Positions 1 through 9,044 of a stretch of DNA of 44,617 bases are shown here, in pieces. The translations under genes were made by a program, and so were the position numbers. Location: NCBI GenBank assembly GCA_020344015.1, contig CP070812.1, positions 699,331-743,947 on the forward strand. The letters run 5' to 3'. The notes below the pieces were generated by a model. It did not search any database, was not told the origin of the DNA, and worked only from the letters and a program-made list of their open reading frames with translations. Source of the stretch: Gemmatimonadota bacterium. Lineage in GTDB: Bacteria > Gemmatimonadota > Gemmatimonadetes > Palauibacterales > KS3-K002. Position 1 is the stretch's first letter. Each line of letters opens with the position of its first letter.

Positions 1-480
1 AGGCCTACCGCAGACCCCCAGGTATACGAGTTCTGCGATCTGCACATCTCTATGGGGGGTGGTCCGGGAGGCCGCAGCGCTGCATACGGCGTTACGGATC
101 TAGATAGTGGTAACGTCCTTGTCGTGGGGTGGTACGGCAGCAATGTGGAGGGCATAGCAGTGGTCTGGGAGGTGGATCCGGGCTGGGCCACCACCGGCGA
201 ACATGACACGGAGGGAACCTGCGTTGTCGAGGCGAAGACCTTAACCACAGCAGGCGAGGCCTACGATGTCGCGATCGTTGGCGACCAGGTGGAGGCCGTC
301 GGGCTCGACGCGTCATCGAGCAGTGGGCAGCCGGTACGCTGGCTCGTAGCCACCGGCGCGGCGACCCTGTTGCACGACGGACAGGGGGAGGCCTATGAGA
401 TCAATCGGACTGGCTTGATCGTCGGTCAGGCCAAGGTCAAAAGGACAAACCACGCTACGCTGTGGATACCTAATCTATGA
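1..480 (+). CDS. HAF-repeat-like protein, 5'-truncated by window edge
   Basis: The reading frame is open from base 1 to a TGA at 478-480, so this is the 3' end of a longer gene; the first in-frame ATG at 52 is probably internal. The roughly 159 visible residues contain repeated short units of the type 'GEAYEINRTGLIVGQA...ATLW', which resemble HAF repeats of secreted bacterial beta-propeller-like proteins. No function is known for that family beyond likely export and surface location. The signal peptide, if any, lies outside the window. A strong hairpin follows at 509-542. The HAF assignment rests on the repeat pattern alone. Confidence 0.6.
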   Translation, partial: RPTADPQVYEFCDLHISMGGGPGGRSAAYGVTDLDSGNVLVVGWYGSNVEGIAVVWEVDPGWATTGEHDTEGTCVVEAKTLTTAGEAYDVAIVGDQVEAVGLDASSSSGQPVRWLVATGAATLLHDGQGEAYEINRTGLIVGQAKVKRTNHATLWIPNL

Positions 481-508
481 CGCACGGCGTAGCCCCCTGC
501 TGAACGCG

Positions 509-542
509 GGAGCCCGGCCTCTCAACGGAGAGGCCGGGCTCC
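509..542 (+). terminator. Perfect 15-bp hairpin after the HAF-repeat gene
   Basis: Arms 509-523 and 528-542 are perfectly complementary (GGAGCCCGGCCTCTC and its complement) around the four-base loop AACG. It lies 29 bases after the stop codon, where a transcription terminator is expected. No T-run follows on either strand, so it may act Rho-dependently or only protect the 3' end. Confidence 0.6.
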
Positions 543-1126
543 GCTGCATCGGGGAGCCCGAACCGATGACGGTGTCGGCTGCCTAGCGATGACGGGGTGA
601 CCCGATCAGGTGAGCGAGTCGGCCGGCACGGTTCCCTCAGCGGCCACTGGACACGGCCCAGACCAGAACTGCAGCAGCCACGCGAAGCCAATCGGCCAGA
701 GAAGAGTAGGTCCGCGGCTGGCGACTGTTGCGCGGTTCCGGCGCAAACAAATGTCGTTCGAGATCGTTACGATACAGATCGCAAATCCTCGGTGCGCGTC
801 GCGTCATGTTTTTCCTTGATCTACCGCGGCGGGTGCGGCTGCAGTGGATCGGACAGCCGTCGGCGCGGCAGGGGAGGGCCTCACGCCGACCTGGCCAAGA
901 TGCATCCTCCAGGCCAGCGGGAGCGGATGCCGGCTATCTCTTGAAAGATAGGGGGATAGAGTGCGCCGGTATCGAGCGGGTGGAAGTCAGACTTTGCAGC
1001 GGCGCAACAGATCGAAGGGGATCTGTCGCGGGGCCTCAGCGCGCATTTGGTGTCCGATCGCGGCGAGCCCTTGACCTGCCTCGGTTTGTGGGAGAGGATT
1101 GTACCTTCACAGACCGCTGACCGAAC
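543..1126. other. Intergenic region without a convincing gene
   Basis: About 580 bases between the hairpin and the sensor gene. Open frames exist on both strands (for example 597-944, 728-1120 and the 3' part of 881-1309 on the minus strand), but they overlap each other, have arginine- and serine-rich composition typical of GC-rich noncoding frames, and show no recognisable domain or ribosome-binding site. A slightly AT-richer patch near 745-830 could hold a promoter, but I cannot point to a convincing -35/-10 pair. Confidence 0.5.
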
Positions 1127-2620
1127 GTGGATATTCGCACCAAGCTCGTCTTCGCCCTTGTGGCGGTATCGTTGGGCAGCCTGCTCGCGCTGGGTGCCGT
1201 GGCTTACACGGCTGCCGGCCGTCTTCTGCAATACAACTCGCTTCGCCAGCTCGAGTCGCTCGCTGAGACCAAGAAGCAAGACCTCGAGAAGGTGTTCCTT
1301 GGCTGGCATGATCGCGTCAGCCTCATCGCCAGCCGGACTCAGCTCAGGTCGAGCCTGAGCAACTACAACCGCACGGGCAGTTCCGCCGAGCGAGATCGGA
1401 TCCAGCTGATCCTGGATGATGCGCGTCGCGCCGCAGGTACGGTCCAGAGACTCACCGTCTACGACGTCGATCGGCGCCCCGTCGCATCGACCGAGGAAGC
1501 GGGTGTGGCGGGGCTGTGGGACCTGGAAGCCTCGCGCCTGCCCGTTGGCGAGCTACCGGTCTACGAAGGAGTCTTCGACGACGAGGAGAGTGGACTACGC
1601 GTCAGCTTCGTGGCGCCCCTTTGGTGGGACGATGAGCGGGTCGGAGCGCTCTTGGTCCGGTTGAGCGCTGAGGAGCTGGTCGACGTCACGCGGAACTTCA
1701 TCGGCTTGGGCGAAACGGGCGAAACACTTGTCGTACTGCCGGGCCGAGGGGCGAGTGTGCGGGTCCTCCGTTCGGCGCGCCCCGCGCCAGACGGTTCACC
1801 CGTCACTGTAAGCCTGGAGCAGATAGACGATCCTGCCGCTCTGGTGATGATCCGCGAAGATTCTACATACGCCGAAGGCCTCATAGACCGGCGCGGCCGA
1901 CCGGTCTGGGCGGCGACCCGCTACCTGCCCGAGGTAGACTGGGGACTGATCGTGAAGTTCGACTCGGCTGAGGAACGGGAGCCGATGCGGCAGTATGGAA
2001 GAGATCTGATGCGGCTAGGCCTCTCGCTTTCGGCTTTCGCTATCGTGGTCGGGATTCTCCTCGGCTTCTTGTTCGCGAAGCCAATACACGATCTCGCCGG
2101 GGTCGCCAACCGAATTCGGGATGGTGAGCTGGACGCTCGAGCGAGGGTGGACAGGCAAGACGAGATCGGCTTCCTCGCCCGTACGTTCAATCAGATGGCT
2201 GAGGAGCTGGAGCGACAGGTGACGCTGTTACACGAATTCGAGAGATTCTTCGACCTGTCGCTGGACATGCTGTGCATCGCGGGGACGGACGGCTACTTCA
2301 AGCGTGTCAACCCGGCCTTCGAGCGGACGTTGGGTTGGTCGGCCGAGACGCTGCTCAGCCGACCGTTCAATGACTTCGTTCACCCGGACGACGTCGCGTC
2401 GACGGATCGCGAGGTCGAGAAGCTCTCCGAAGGCATCCCGACCATCTCGTTCGAGAACCGTTACCGCTGTGCCGACGGCACCTACAAGCATCTTTTGTGG
2501 ACCTCGTTTCCCGAGGCGGAGACGGGCCTCCTGTACGCGGTCGCTCGCGACATCACCGAGCTCAAGCAGGCGCAGAGGCGGTCGCCGGCCGCCGGTGACC
2601 CCGAAGCCGATCCCGCCTAG
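1127..2620 (+). CDS. Membrane sensor: extracytoplasmic domain, HAMP, PAS, no output domain
   Basis: A 497-residue protein starting at a GTG. TM1 spans about residues 7-30, a periplasmic region of about 260 residues resembling a Cache-type sensor follows, TM2 is about 295-317, HAMP about 318-365 (with the typical 'DEIGFLARTFNQM' segment), and a PAS fold about 370-483 ends in the usual 'DITELKQAQ'. Such proteins normally continue into a histidine kinase, diguanylate cyclase or chemotaxis domain. Here only about 14 residues follow before the stop. The protein may signal through a partner, or the gene may have lost its 3' part. The stop TAG (2618-2620) overlaps the GTG start of the antiporter gene, implying translational coupling. 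I found no good Shine-Dalgarno sequence, so the exact start is uncertain. Confidence 0.75.
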   Translation: MDIRTKLVFALVAVSLGSLLALGAVAYTAAGRLLQYNSLRQLESLAETKKQDLEKVFLGWHDRVSLIASRTQLRSSLSNYNRTGSSAERDRIQLILDDARRAAGTVQRLTVYDVDRRPVASTEEAGVAGLWDLEASRLPVGELPVYEGVFDDEESGLRVSFVAPLWWDDERVGALLVRLSAEELVDVTRNFIGLGETGETLVVLPGRGASVRVLRSARPAPDGSPVTVSLEQIDDPAALVMIREDSTYAEGLIDRRGRPVWAATRYLPEVDWGLIVKFDSAEEREPMRQYGRDLMRLGLSLSAFAIVVGILLGFLFAKPIHDLAGVANRIRDGELDARARVDRQDEIGFLARTFNQMAEELERQVTLLHEFERFFDLSLDMLCIAGTDGYFKRVNPAFERTLGWSAETLLSRPFNDFVHPDDVASTDREVEKLSEGIPTISFENRYRCADGTYKHLLWTSFPEAETGLLYAVARDITELKQAQRRSPAAGDPEADPA

Positions 2621-3576
2621 TGTTGGACTACATTCAACTCCTCGGTGGTCTGGTCTACCTTCTCATGGGCGGTGATTTCCTGGTCCGTGGCGCGGTCGCC
2701 CTCGCGCGTCGGGCCCACGTGTCTCCACTCATCGTAGGGCTCACCGTGGTGTCGTTCGGGACATCACTGCCAGAACTAGTCGTCAGCGTCCAAGCGGTCT
2801 TAGCGGGCTATACGGGGATGGCCATCGGCAACGTCGTTGGGAGCAACATCGCGAACGTGCTCCTCGTCGCCGGGGCGCCGGCTATCGCCTATCCGCTGGT
2901 CTGCGATAGAGGCTTCGAGCGACACAACGCGTCGATCATGCTGGGCGCAAGCATCTTCTTCGTTGTGCTGTGTCTGGTCGGCGAACTCAACCAGCTCGCG
3001 GGTGTCGTGTTACTGACGGGTTTCGTGGCGATAATGGCTTACACGCTGTGGGCGGGGGCGCGGGCGCGCCGGGGGATTGAGCAAGTGTCGCAGATGGAGT
3101 GGGTGCTCGGGTTGCCAAACAAGACGTCGATGATCAGCCTTTTCATCGCGGTCGGGGCGGTCGGACTGCCCGTCGGTGCCAGGCTGATGGTCGAAGCCGC
3201 GGTCGGCGTATCGGCGCAGCTCGGCATCTCCGACGCCGTCATCGGCCTGACGATCGTAGCGGTCGGCACCTCGCTCCCCGAGCTGGCGACGGCCTTCGTC
3301 GCGGTCGTAAGGAGGGAGACGGAAGTGGCCGTCGGGACCGTGACCGGCAGCTGTGTGTTCAACATCCTGGCCATCATGGGGGTGGCCACACTGGTGAGCC
3401 GGTCCCCGATACCGGTGCCCGGCGGCTTTGCTACCCTGGACCTTCCGGTGATGCTCGGTGCGGCGTTCGCGTTGGCGTTGCTCGTTTGGTTCCGCAGATC
3501 GATAGGGCGAGCGGCGGGCATAGCTTTCGTGGCCGGTTACTGCGCGTACCTGGTGGCGCTAGTCGGTGGTGCCTAG
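2620..3576 (+). CDS. Calcium/sodium antiporter (CaCA superfamily, YrbG-like)
   Basis: A 318-residue integral membrane protein with the two inverted alpha repeats of Ca2+/cation antiporters. Repeat 1 (about residues 35-85) has 'GTSLPEL' and 'GNVVGSNIANVLL'; repeat 2 (about 190-265) has 'GTSLPEL' and 'GTVTGSCVFNILA'. The acidic residue in each 'SLPE' is the family's ion-binding residue. About ten hydrophobic segments agree with the usual length of bacterial YrbG-type exchangers (around 320). It should exchange Na+ for Ca2+ across the inner membrane. GTG at 2620 overlaps the upstream stop as TAGTG; TTG at 2623 is an alternative start. Its 3' end overlaps the end of the convergent amidohydrolase gene by 18 bases, leaving no room for a terminator. 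Confidence 0.92.
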   Translation: MLDYIQLLGGLVYLLMGGDFLVRGAVALARRAHVSPLIVGLTVVSFGTSLPELVVSVQAVLAGYTGMAIGNVVGSNIANVLLVAGAPAIAYPLVCDRGFERHNASIMLGASIFFVVLCLVGELNQLAGVVLLTGFVAIMAYTLWAGARARRGIEQVSQMEWVLGLPNKTSMISLFIAVGAVGLPVGARLMVEAAVGVSAQLGISDAVIGLTIVAVGTSLPELATAFVAVVRRETEVAVGTVTGSCVFNILAIMGVATLVSRSPIPVPGGFATLDLPVMLGAAFALALLVWFRRSIGRAAGIAFVAGYCAYLVALVGGA

Positions 3577-5475
3577 CTCGAACCCCGTCCTCTGGTAGAC
3601 GATGTCCCCGCCGACCATCGTAACGAGCACCCTAGCCGCCATGTCGAGGAGCTCCTCGTCCGCTGCGTTCAGCAGGTCGGCATCGAGGATCACCAGGTCG
3701 GCCAGCTTACCCGCTTCGAGTGAGCCCCTGATCTCTTCATCGTAGGTCAGGTAGGCGCCGTTGATGGTGAAGGTCTTCAGTGCCTCGATGAGCGGAATCG
3801 TCTGCTCGAGCCCGTAGGCCTCGCCGGATATCTCGTGCACCCGTGTCCGCATCGCGTATATCCCGACCCAGGGATCGGGTGAGTTGTTAGGGTAGTCCGA
3901 CCCGGACGCCATCCTGATGCCCGCATCGAGGAACGTCTTGAAGGGCGTGTGTCGGGCCATTATCTCCGGGCCTATGTTGCGAACGAACGAATCACCCTCG
4001 TAGTACAGGTTCGCCGGATTGACCGCGGCGATCACGCCGTAGCGGGCCATCTCCTCGATCACCGACGTGCCGGGCTCGTCCGGCAGGTAGGCGTGGATGA
4101 TGCTCCACCTCAGGTCCGCGTCCGGGTCCTCCTCTCGTATCTCGTCCATCAAGATCTTATAGACGTCCATCGTTTGGCGGATCGCCACGTCTCCACAGGC
4201 GTGGGTGTGTATCTCCCAGCCGTGGTCGGCCAGGACCTGGAACTGTGCCAGCCGGTAGTCGAACTCCGGGTCGCGCAGTGCGCCGTAGTTCTCCGAGCCC
4301 AACGGGTCCTGGGGGATTGGTAGGTACGGGACCGACACCGCCGCGCTCCGCGACCCGATCCCGCCGTCGGCGGATGCCTTGGCGCCACGTACGCGCAGCA
4401 TTTCGTCGCCGCTGTTTGGCGAGCCGAGGCTCTCGAGGCGTCGCTCGATCTCCGCCGGATCGCTCAGGCTACCGGGGTCGCCGCTGCGGTACCAGCCGTC
4501 GTAGATGACGGTGCGGATCGGCAGCCGGCCGGCCTGGTAGGCCGCCTCGTAGACCTCGGTGACACGGCCCAAACTCGAGCCGGCTTCGACTACGGCCGTG
4601 ATTCCGAGAGAAGCGAGAGCGTTGAGGCCTAGGACCAGGCTCTCGACCTTCTGCTCCGCGGTCTTCTCGGGAATCGCGGCCGCCACCAGATAAGGCGCCC
4701 GGGATCCGACGAACACGCCGTTGGGCAGACCGCTGTCGGGATCGCGGAAGATGATGTCGCCCGCCACGAAGTCGTCCGGGTCCGTGGTGAACCAGTCCGG
4801 GTAAGAAGCCGGATCGTCAAAGTCGATCCCCATGAGCTCGAACACCTTCGTGTTCACCGCGATGCCGTTGTAGATCCGCTCCAGCGAGATCGGGATGTCG
4901 CGTGCCACCGCATCCAGCTCGTGGCGGTTCGCCATGCGCTGCTCGGCCAGCCGATCCTGCGCCCACCCCAACCCGAACAGCCACGGCCCCACTTCGCCGG
5001 TCGTCGGGTATAGCCAGCCTCCGAGTCCCTCCTCGCTCCGCAGCTGCGCCAGCCGCTCGCCGAGGAGCTGCTGCACGTCCGATATCGTCCGCGCCGGCTC
5101 CAGGTTGACGGCGTAGTGTTGCTCGAAGCCGAGGTCACGCACATGGATGTGGGTTTCGTTGAGCCCCGGGATGATCGTGCGACCTTCGAGGTCGTGGACC
5201 TTCGTGTTGCCGCCGATGAGATGATCCAGCTCGTCCAGCGATCCGACGGCGAGAATCAACCCGCCGGCAATCGCCAGAGCGCTCGCCTCAGGGCCACCCT
5301 CCGCCAGCGTGACGATCCGCGCGTTGTGGAAGACGAGCTCGGCGACCGTCGTCTCCTCTTGTGGAGTGCACGCGGCGGCGGCGCCGAGCAACGCCAACCG
5401 AGCCAGCAGAGTCGGCCGGATAGCGACGTGCACGTGAGGTAGCTTCTCGCGGATAGGCAGCGTTAGGCTCAGCAT
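3559..5475 (-). CDS. Exported amidohydrolase, family 3 (YtcJ-like)
   Basis: A 638-residue amidohydrolase with the Amidohydro_3 layout. An N-terminal beta-sandwich ('VFHNARIVTL...') leads into 'GLNETHIHVRD' with metal ligands His109 and His111; then come 'HTHACGD' and the late aspartate in 'ASGSDYPNNS'. Members hydrolyse amide bonds in N-acyl or cyclic substrates; the substrate here is unknown. The N-terminus (about residues 18-36) is hydrophobic and alanine-rich and ends in a cysteine ('LLGAAAACTP'), so it is probably exported, possibly as a lipoprotein, although the lipobox is weak. A GTG at 5433 is an alternative start that would give a tidier signal peptide; neither start has a strong ribosome-binding site. 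It converges on and overlaps the antiporter gene. Confidence 0.88.
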   Translation of the reverse strand: MLSLTLPIREKLPHVHVAIRPTLLARLALLGAAAACTPQEETTVAELVFHNARIVTLAEGGPEASALAIAGGLILAVGSLDELDHLIGGNTKVHDLEGRTIIPGLNETHIHVRDLGFEQHYAVNLEPARTISDVQQLLGERLAQLRSEEGLGGWLYPTTGEVGPWLFGLGWAQDRLAEQRMANRHELDAVARDIPISLERIYNGIAVNTKVFELMGIDFDDPASYPDWFTTDPDDFVAGDIIFRDPDSGLPNGVFVGSRAPYLVAAAIPEKTAEQKVESLVLGLNALASLGITAVVEAGSSLGRVTEVYEAAYQAGRLPIRTVIYDGWYRSGDPGSLSDPAEIERRLESLGSPNSGDEMLRVRGAKASADGGIGSRSAAVSVPYLPIPQDPLGSENYGALRDPEFDYRLAQFQVLADHGWEIHTHACGDVAIRQTMDVYKILMDEIREEDPDADLRWSIIHAYLPDEPGTSVIEEMARYGVIAAVNPANLYYEGDSFVRNIGPEIMARHTPFKTFLDAGIRMASGSDYPNNSPDPWVGIYAMRTRVHEISGEAYGLEQTIPLIEALKTFTINGAYLTYDEEIRGSLEAGKLADLVILDADLLNAADEELLDMAARVLVTMVGGDIVYQRTGFELGTTD

Positions 5476-5698
5476 GGCGGTAGCGTCCGTGAGGTAAACG
5501 GTTGCGTTCTTCGCTCATTGTTGAGCAGGAATACGGTTCACACTACATCAAGATGGGGTGCGATACCAGGTGATCAAGCGATCCGGGGTGCAATCAACCT
5601 GCCGGGTTTGGGAGGCGTCCAATGTGTAGCACCGCTCTGCCGGAAATGCATAAGATACTGTAGTTATGGATATTGGACTGGAACAGGAGGCCGGCACG

Positions 5699-7246
5699 AT
5701 GACCGTTCCCAGACCGTCACGCCGCGCAGGCTTTGTACTACTTCTCTCAGTCATTCCGCTCAGCGCGACCCTCGCCGTCGCTCAAGAGCGCGAGTCGATC
5801 TTCGACAGAGTCGTCCAGATCGAGGAGACGCTCATCACGGAGATACCGGAAACGCCGCGCTGGGAAGAGCAGCTCGACTTGACCGTGCGACGCATCGATG
5901 TCGGCGACGCCGAGCTCTATGTCGAGGAGGAGGGGTCGGGCGTACCGCTCGTGTTGATCAACGGTGGCCCGGGCGGCACGCACCACTATTTCCATCCCTG
6001 GTTCGGCCGAGCCCGGGATTACGCCCGGGTGATCTACTACGACCAGCGTGGCACGGGACTGTCCGATTACGAGCCCGGCCCCAACGGCTACTCCGTCGAG
6101 CAGGCGGTAGATGATCTCGAGGCGCTGCGCGATGCGCTGGGGATCGAGGCGTGGGTGCTCGTCGGCTTCTCCTACGGTGGCTTTCTGGCGCAATACTACA
6201 CCACGACCTACCCGCAGAACGTGGCCGGCCTGGTACTCGTGGGCGCGAGCCTCGGGATGTGGGTTGAGACCGGCCGCTCCGGGCAATACGACTTCATCTC
6301 GCAGGCCGAAGTGGACAGGATGCGCGAGGTCCGGACGCAGCTGCGCGAGCTTCGCGAGCGCGAGGGGTGGTCGCTCGCCGAGTACATCCAGCTGCTGGTC
6401 TACAACAACCACATCAACGGCGACTGGAAGCGCCAGCACTATTACAAGCCCACTCCGGACGGCTTCGCTCGGATCGCTCTCTACGAGTGGGTCCAAGACA
6501 CCGACTTCAACCCGATCATGAGCCAGAGCCAGAGTAAGGTGGACCTGACCGGCGCCTTCGACGAGAGCCCGATCCCGACGCTGATCCTCGAAGGTAAGTG
6601 GGATCTGACCTGGGGCGAGGTGAAGCCGATGATCCTGTCGCGCAACCATCCCACAGCCCGAATGGTAGTGATCGAGGGCGCGGGACACTCTGTCTACAGC
6701 GAGAACCCGGACGCTTTCTTCGCCGAGCTCGAGACGTTCGTGCGCGATCTGCCGCCCGTTGACCCTGCCGAGATCGTTTCGTTCGAACAGCACCTCGCCG
6801 ACTGGCGCACCCGCTGGAAAGAATCACCGCTCTACTATTTCAGGGCCGCCCGCTGGGGCAAGGAGGGCAGCGAGCAGATCGTAGAAGCCTATCAGGAGAG
6901 CTGGCTGGAAAGGCTCGAGGGTCCGGGAGAACTGCTGCGCCTGGGCTTCGCGCTCTATGACACGGAGCGCTACGAGGAGGCGCTACGGGCCTTCGTGGGA
7001 TTGGAAGAAGTCGCGCGGGAATCCGGGGATCGGAACCGGCAGGTCGTGGCCGTCATCTGGCAGGGGCAGATGCTCGACCTGCTGGGGCGCCGCGAGGAGG
7101 CGATAGCCCGCTACCAGCGCGTCGTGGACATGAACCCCGAAGGCGGCATGCGGCACGACCAGTACGGGATGTCGTATCAGTTCGGCCCTTACGCCGCCGA
7201 GCGCCTGCGAACCCCGTTCCAGCGAATCGAGAATACAGGGTTCTGA
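5699..7246 (+). CDS. Secreted alpha/beta hydrolase, proline iminopeptidase-like, with C-terminal TPR-like region
   Basis: A 515-residue protein. ATG 5699 is preferred over ATG 5666 because AGGAGG lies about 9 bases before it and a signal peptide follows directly (about residues 1-30, cleavage near 'LAVAQ'). The alpha/beta hydrolase domain (about 60-345) has the oxyanion motif 'NGGPGG' typical of S33 prolyl aminopeptidases, 'DQRGTGLS', the nucleophile Ser158 in 'GFSYGG', Asp302 ('KWDLTW') and His330 ('GAGHSV'). Residues about 370-500 are helical and include a TPR-like stretch with 'ALYDTERYEEALRAF'. S33 enzymes remove N-terminal proline from peptides, so periplasmic or secreted peptide trimming is the likely role. 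The C-terminal extension is unusual for a classical proline iminopeptidase. Confidence 0.85.
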   Translation: MTVPRPSRRAGFVLLLSVIPLSATLAVAQERESIFDRVVQIEETLITEIPETPRWEEQLDLTVRRIDVGDAELYVEEEGSGVPLVLINGGPGGTHHYFHPWFGRARDYARVIYYDQRGTGLSDYEPGPNGYSVEQAVDDLEALRDALGIEAWVLVGFSYGGFLAQYYTTTYPQNVAGLVLVGASLGMWVETGRSGQYDFISQAEVDRMREVRTQLRELREREGWSLAEYIQLLVYNNHINGDWKRQHYYKPTPDGFARIALYEWVQDTDFNPIMSQSQSKVDLTGAFDESPIPTLILEGKWDLTWGEVKPMILSRNHPTARMVVIEGAGHSVYSENPDAFFAELETFVRDLPPVDPAEIVSFEQHLADWRTRWKESPLYYFRAARWGKEGSEQIVEAYQESWLERLEGPGELLRLGFALYDTERYEEALRAFVGLEEVARESGDRNRQVVAVIWQGQMLDLLGRREEAIARYQRVVDMNPEGGMRHDQYGMSYQFGPYAAERLRTPFQRIENTGF

Positions 7247-7369
7247 AGCGGGGAATGGCTCCCTTGCCGGTTGCCGAGTGGCGAGCGTTGCACCGGCTCG
7301 GCGCGACTGGCATCTTGCCGGCGAAGCCGTATTACTAACATCAGTGATCCTTAACGTTCCGGAGAGGCC

Positions 7370-9013
7370 ATGGCGCGTCTCGGTCGGCTGACGCGCGAGT
7401 TGCAGCGCCGTCATCTCTATCGCGTTGCCGTCGTTTACGGGGCCGTAGCCTTCGTACTCTGGCAGGCGGCGGAGATCGTCGTTCCGGCTCTGCGTCTGCC
7501 CGATTGGGTCCTGACGCTCGTTGTGGTCGCAACGCTCGCCGGGTTCCCCGTGGCGTTGTTGCTGGCCTGGGTCTTCGATGTGAGGGTCCCATGGCTGCGG
7601 CGCTCGGAAGTGGTTGGGCGGGCCAGGGACCGGCGGTCGGTGGCCGTACTACCCTTCGCCAATCTGAGCGCCGATCCGGAGAACGAGTACTTCAGCGATG
7701 GCGTGACCGAGGATATCATCACGCGCCTCTGCAAGATCCCTGGACTCAAGGTGATATCGCGTCACTCCGTGATGCAGTACAAGGCCAAGGCCCAGAACCT
7801 ACGAGAAATCGGCCGGGACCTGGGTGTCGCAACGATTCTGGAGGGAAGTGTGCGGCGCGCCGGCGATCGGGTTCGCATCACCGCGCAGCTCGCAAACGCC
7901 AAGACGGATGAGCACATCTGGGCGGAGACCTACGAGCGCGAACTTACAGACATCTTCGCCATCCAAAGTGACGTAGCCATCCGGATCGCCGATGCATTGA
8001 AGGCCACGCTGTCGCCGGCGGTGCGGGCGCGGATCGAGAAGCAGCCGACGGCGAACCTCGACGCGCACAACTCGTATCTGCTGGGGACGTTCTACTGGAA
8101 CAAAAGGACGGAAGAGGGTTTTCGGATCGGCTTGCAGCACCTCGAGGAAGCGATCGCTAAAGACTCGAGCTATGCGCTCGCCCATGTGGGAGTGGCCGAC
8201 TGCTACAACTTGCTACCGTTTTACGGTGTCGCGCATCCCGGACAGGCTCATCCGAAGGCGAAGGCGGCGGCGCTCAAGGCGTTGGAGCTCGACGATACGC
8301 TCGCCGAGGCACACACGAGTCTGGCGTTCGTGGAAACGTGGTACGATTGGGATTGGTCTGTCGCCGAGGCGGAGTTCAAACGCGCCCTCGAGCTCAATCC
8401 CGGGTACGCACGCACCCACCACTGGTATGCCTGGTATCACACCATTCGTGGCGAGATGGACGAGGCGGTGGCGCGGGTAGCGCGCGCCAGGGAACTCGAT
8501 CCGCTGTCCTTGATCATCAACACCGATGTGGGCGACCTCTTCTACTACTCGCGCCGCTACGACGAAGCCCTGGAGCAGCAGCTGAAAGCGGTCGGCATGG
8601 ACCCGAGCTTCTGGCCCGCTCACGTCAATCTGGGGCGGGTGTATGTGCAGAATGGGATGTTCCGCGAGGCCATCGAGTCATTCCAGCGGGCGATAGCGCT
8701 CTCGGGGGAGCATCCCAGCGGTGTCGGGATGCTCGGCTATGCGTATGCGGTAATCGGGATGAAGAGTGAGGCGGCGGCAGCGCTCGACAAGCTGGAAGAG
8801 CTAGCGGCGCGCGTGAACGTCCCATCGTACCTGCGCGCCATTGTCTGTGTCGGACTGGGCGACATGGACGAGGCGTTCGCCTGGTTGGAGAAGGCGCATG
8901 CCGAACGCGATTCCGCCTGGCTGGTCTACTACCTGAAAGCCGACCCCTGGGCCGACAGCCTGCGAGGAGACGGCAGGTTCAAGGACTTGCTGGAGCGAAT
9001 GGGCTTGAGCTAG
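7370..9013 (+). CDS. Membrane-anchored TolB-like domain / tetratricopeptide repeat protein
   Basis: A 547-residue protein. The ATG at 7370 is preceded by GGAGAGG. One or two hydrophobic segments (about residues 18-68) anchor it in the membrane. A domain of the TolB N-terminal/FlgO-like type follows at about 83-205, with 'SVAVLPFANLSADPENEYF', 'YFSDGVTEDIITRL' and 'EGSVRRAGDRVRITAQL'. The remainder to residue 540 is a series of TPR units. In other bacteria this architecture often carries an N-terminal winged helix or kinase domain; none is present here. The role is unknown; such proteins are thought to be scaffolds or sensors. The gene converges on the ADOP permease with only about 31 bases between stops. 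Confidence 0.85.
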   Translation: MARLGRLTRELQRRHLYRVAVVYGAVAFVLWQAAEIVVPALRLPDWVLTLVVVATLAGFPVALLLAWVFDVRVPWLRRSEVVGRARDRRSVAVLPFANLSADPENEYFSDGVTEDIITRLCKIPGLKVISRHSVMQYKAKAQNLREIGRDLGVATILEGSVRRAGDRVRITAQLANAKTDEHIWAETYERELTDIFAIQSDVAIRIADALKATLSPAVRARIEKQPTANLDAHNSYLLGTFYWNKRTEEGFRIGLQHLEEAIAKDSSYALAHVGVADCYNLLPFYGVAHPGQAHPKAKAAALKALELDDTLAEAHTSLAFVETWYDWDWSVAEAEFKRALELNPGYARTHHWYAWYHTIRGEMDEAVARVARARELDPLSLIINTDVGDLFYYSRRYDEALEQQLKAVGMDPSFWPAHVNLGRVYVQNGMFREAIESFQRAIALSGEHPSGVGMLGYAYAVIGMKSEAAAALDKLEELAARVNVPSYLRAIVCVGLGDMDEAFAWLEKAHAERDSAWLVYYLKADPWADSLRGDGRFKDLLERMGLS

Positions 9014-9044
9014 TCGCGAACCGTGTCCCAGTCATGCCTCGATG

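Noticed and set aside
597..1120. Overlapping small plus-strand frames
   Set aside because: No ribosome-binding site, no domain, arginine/serine-rich translation; several frames overlap without one standing out.
5747..6793. Minus-strand open frame of 348 codons
   Set aside because: Antisense to the S33-like hydrolase gene, which has a clear catalytic triad and ribosome-binding site.
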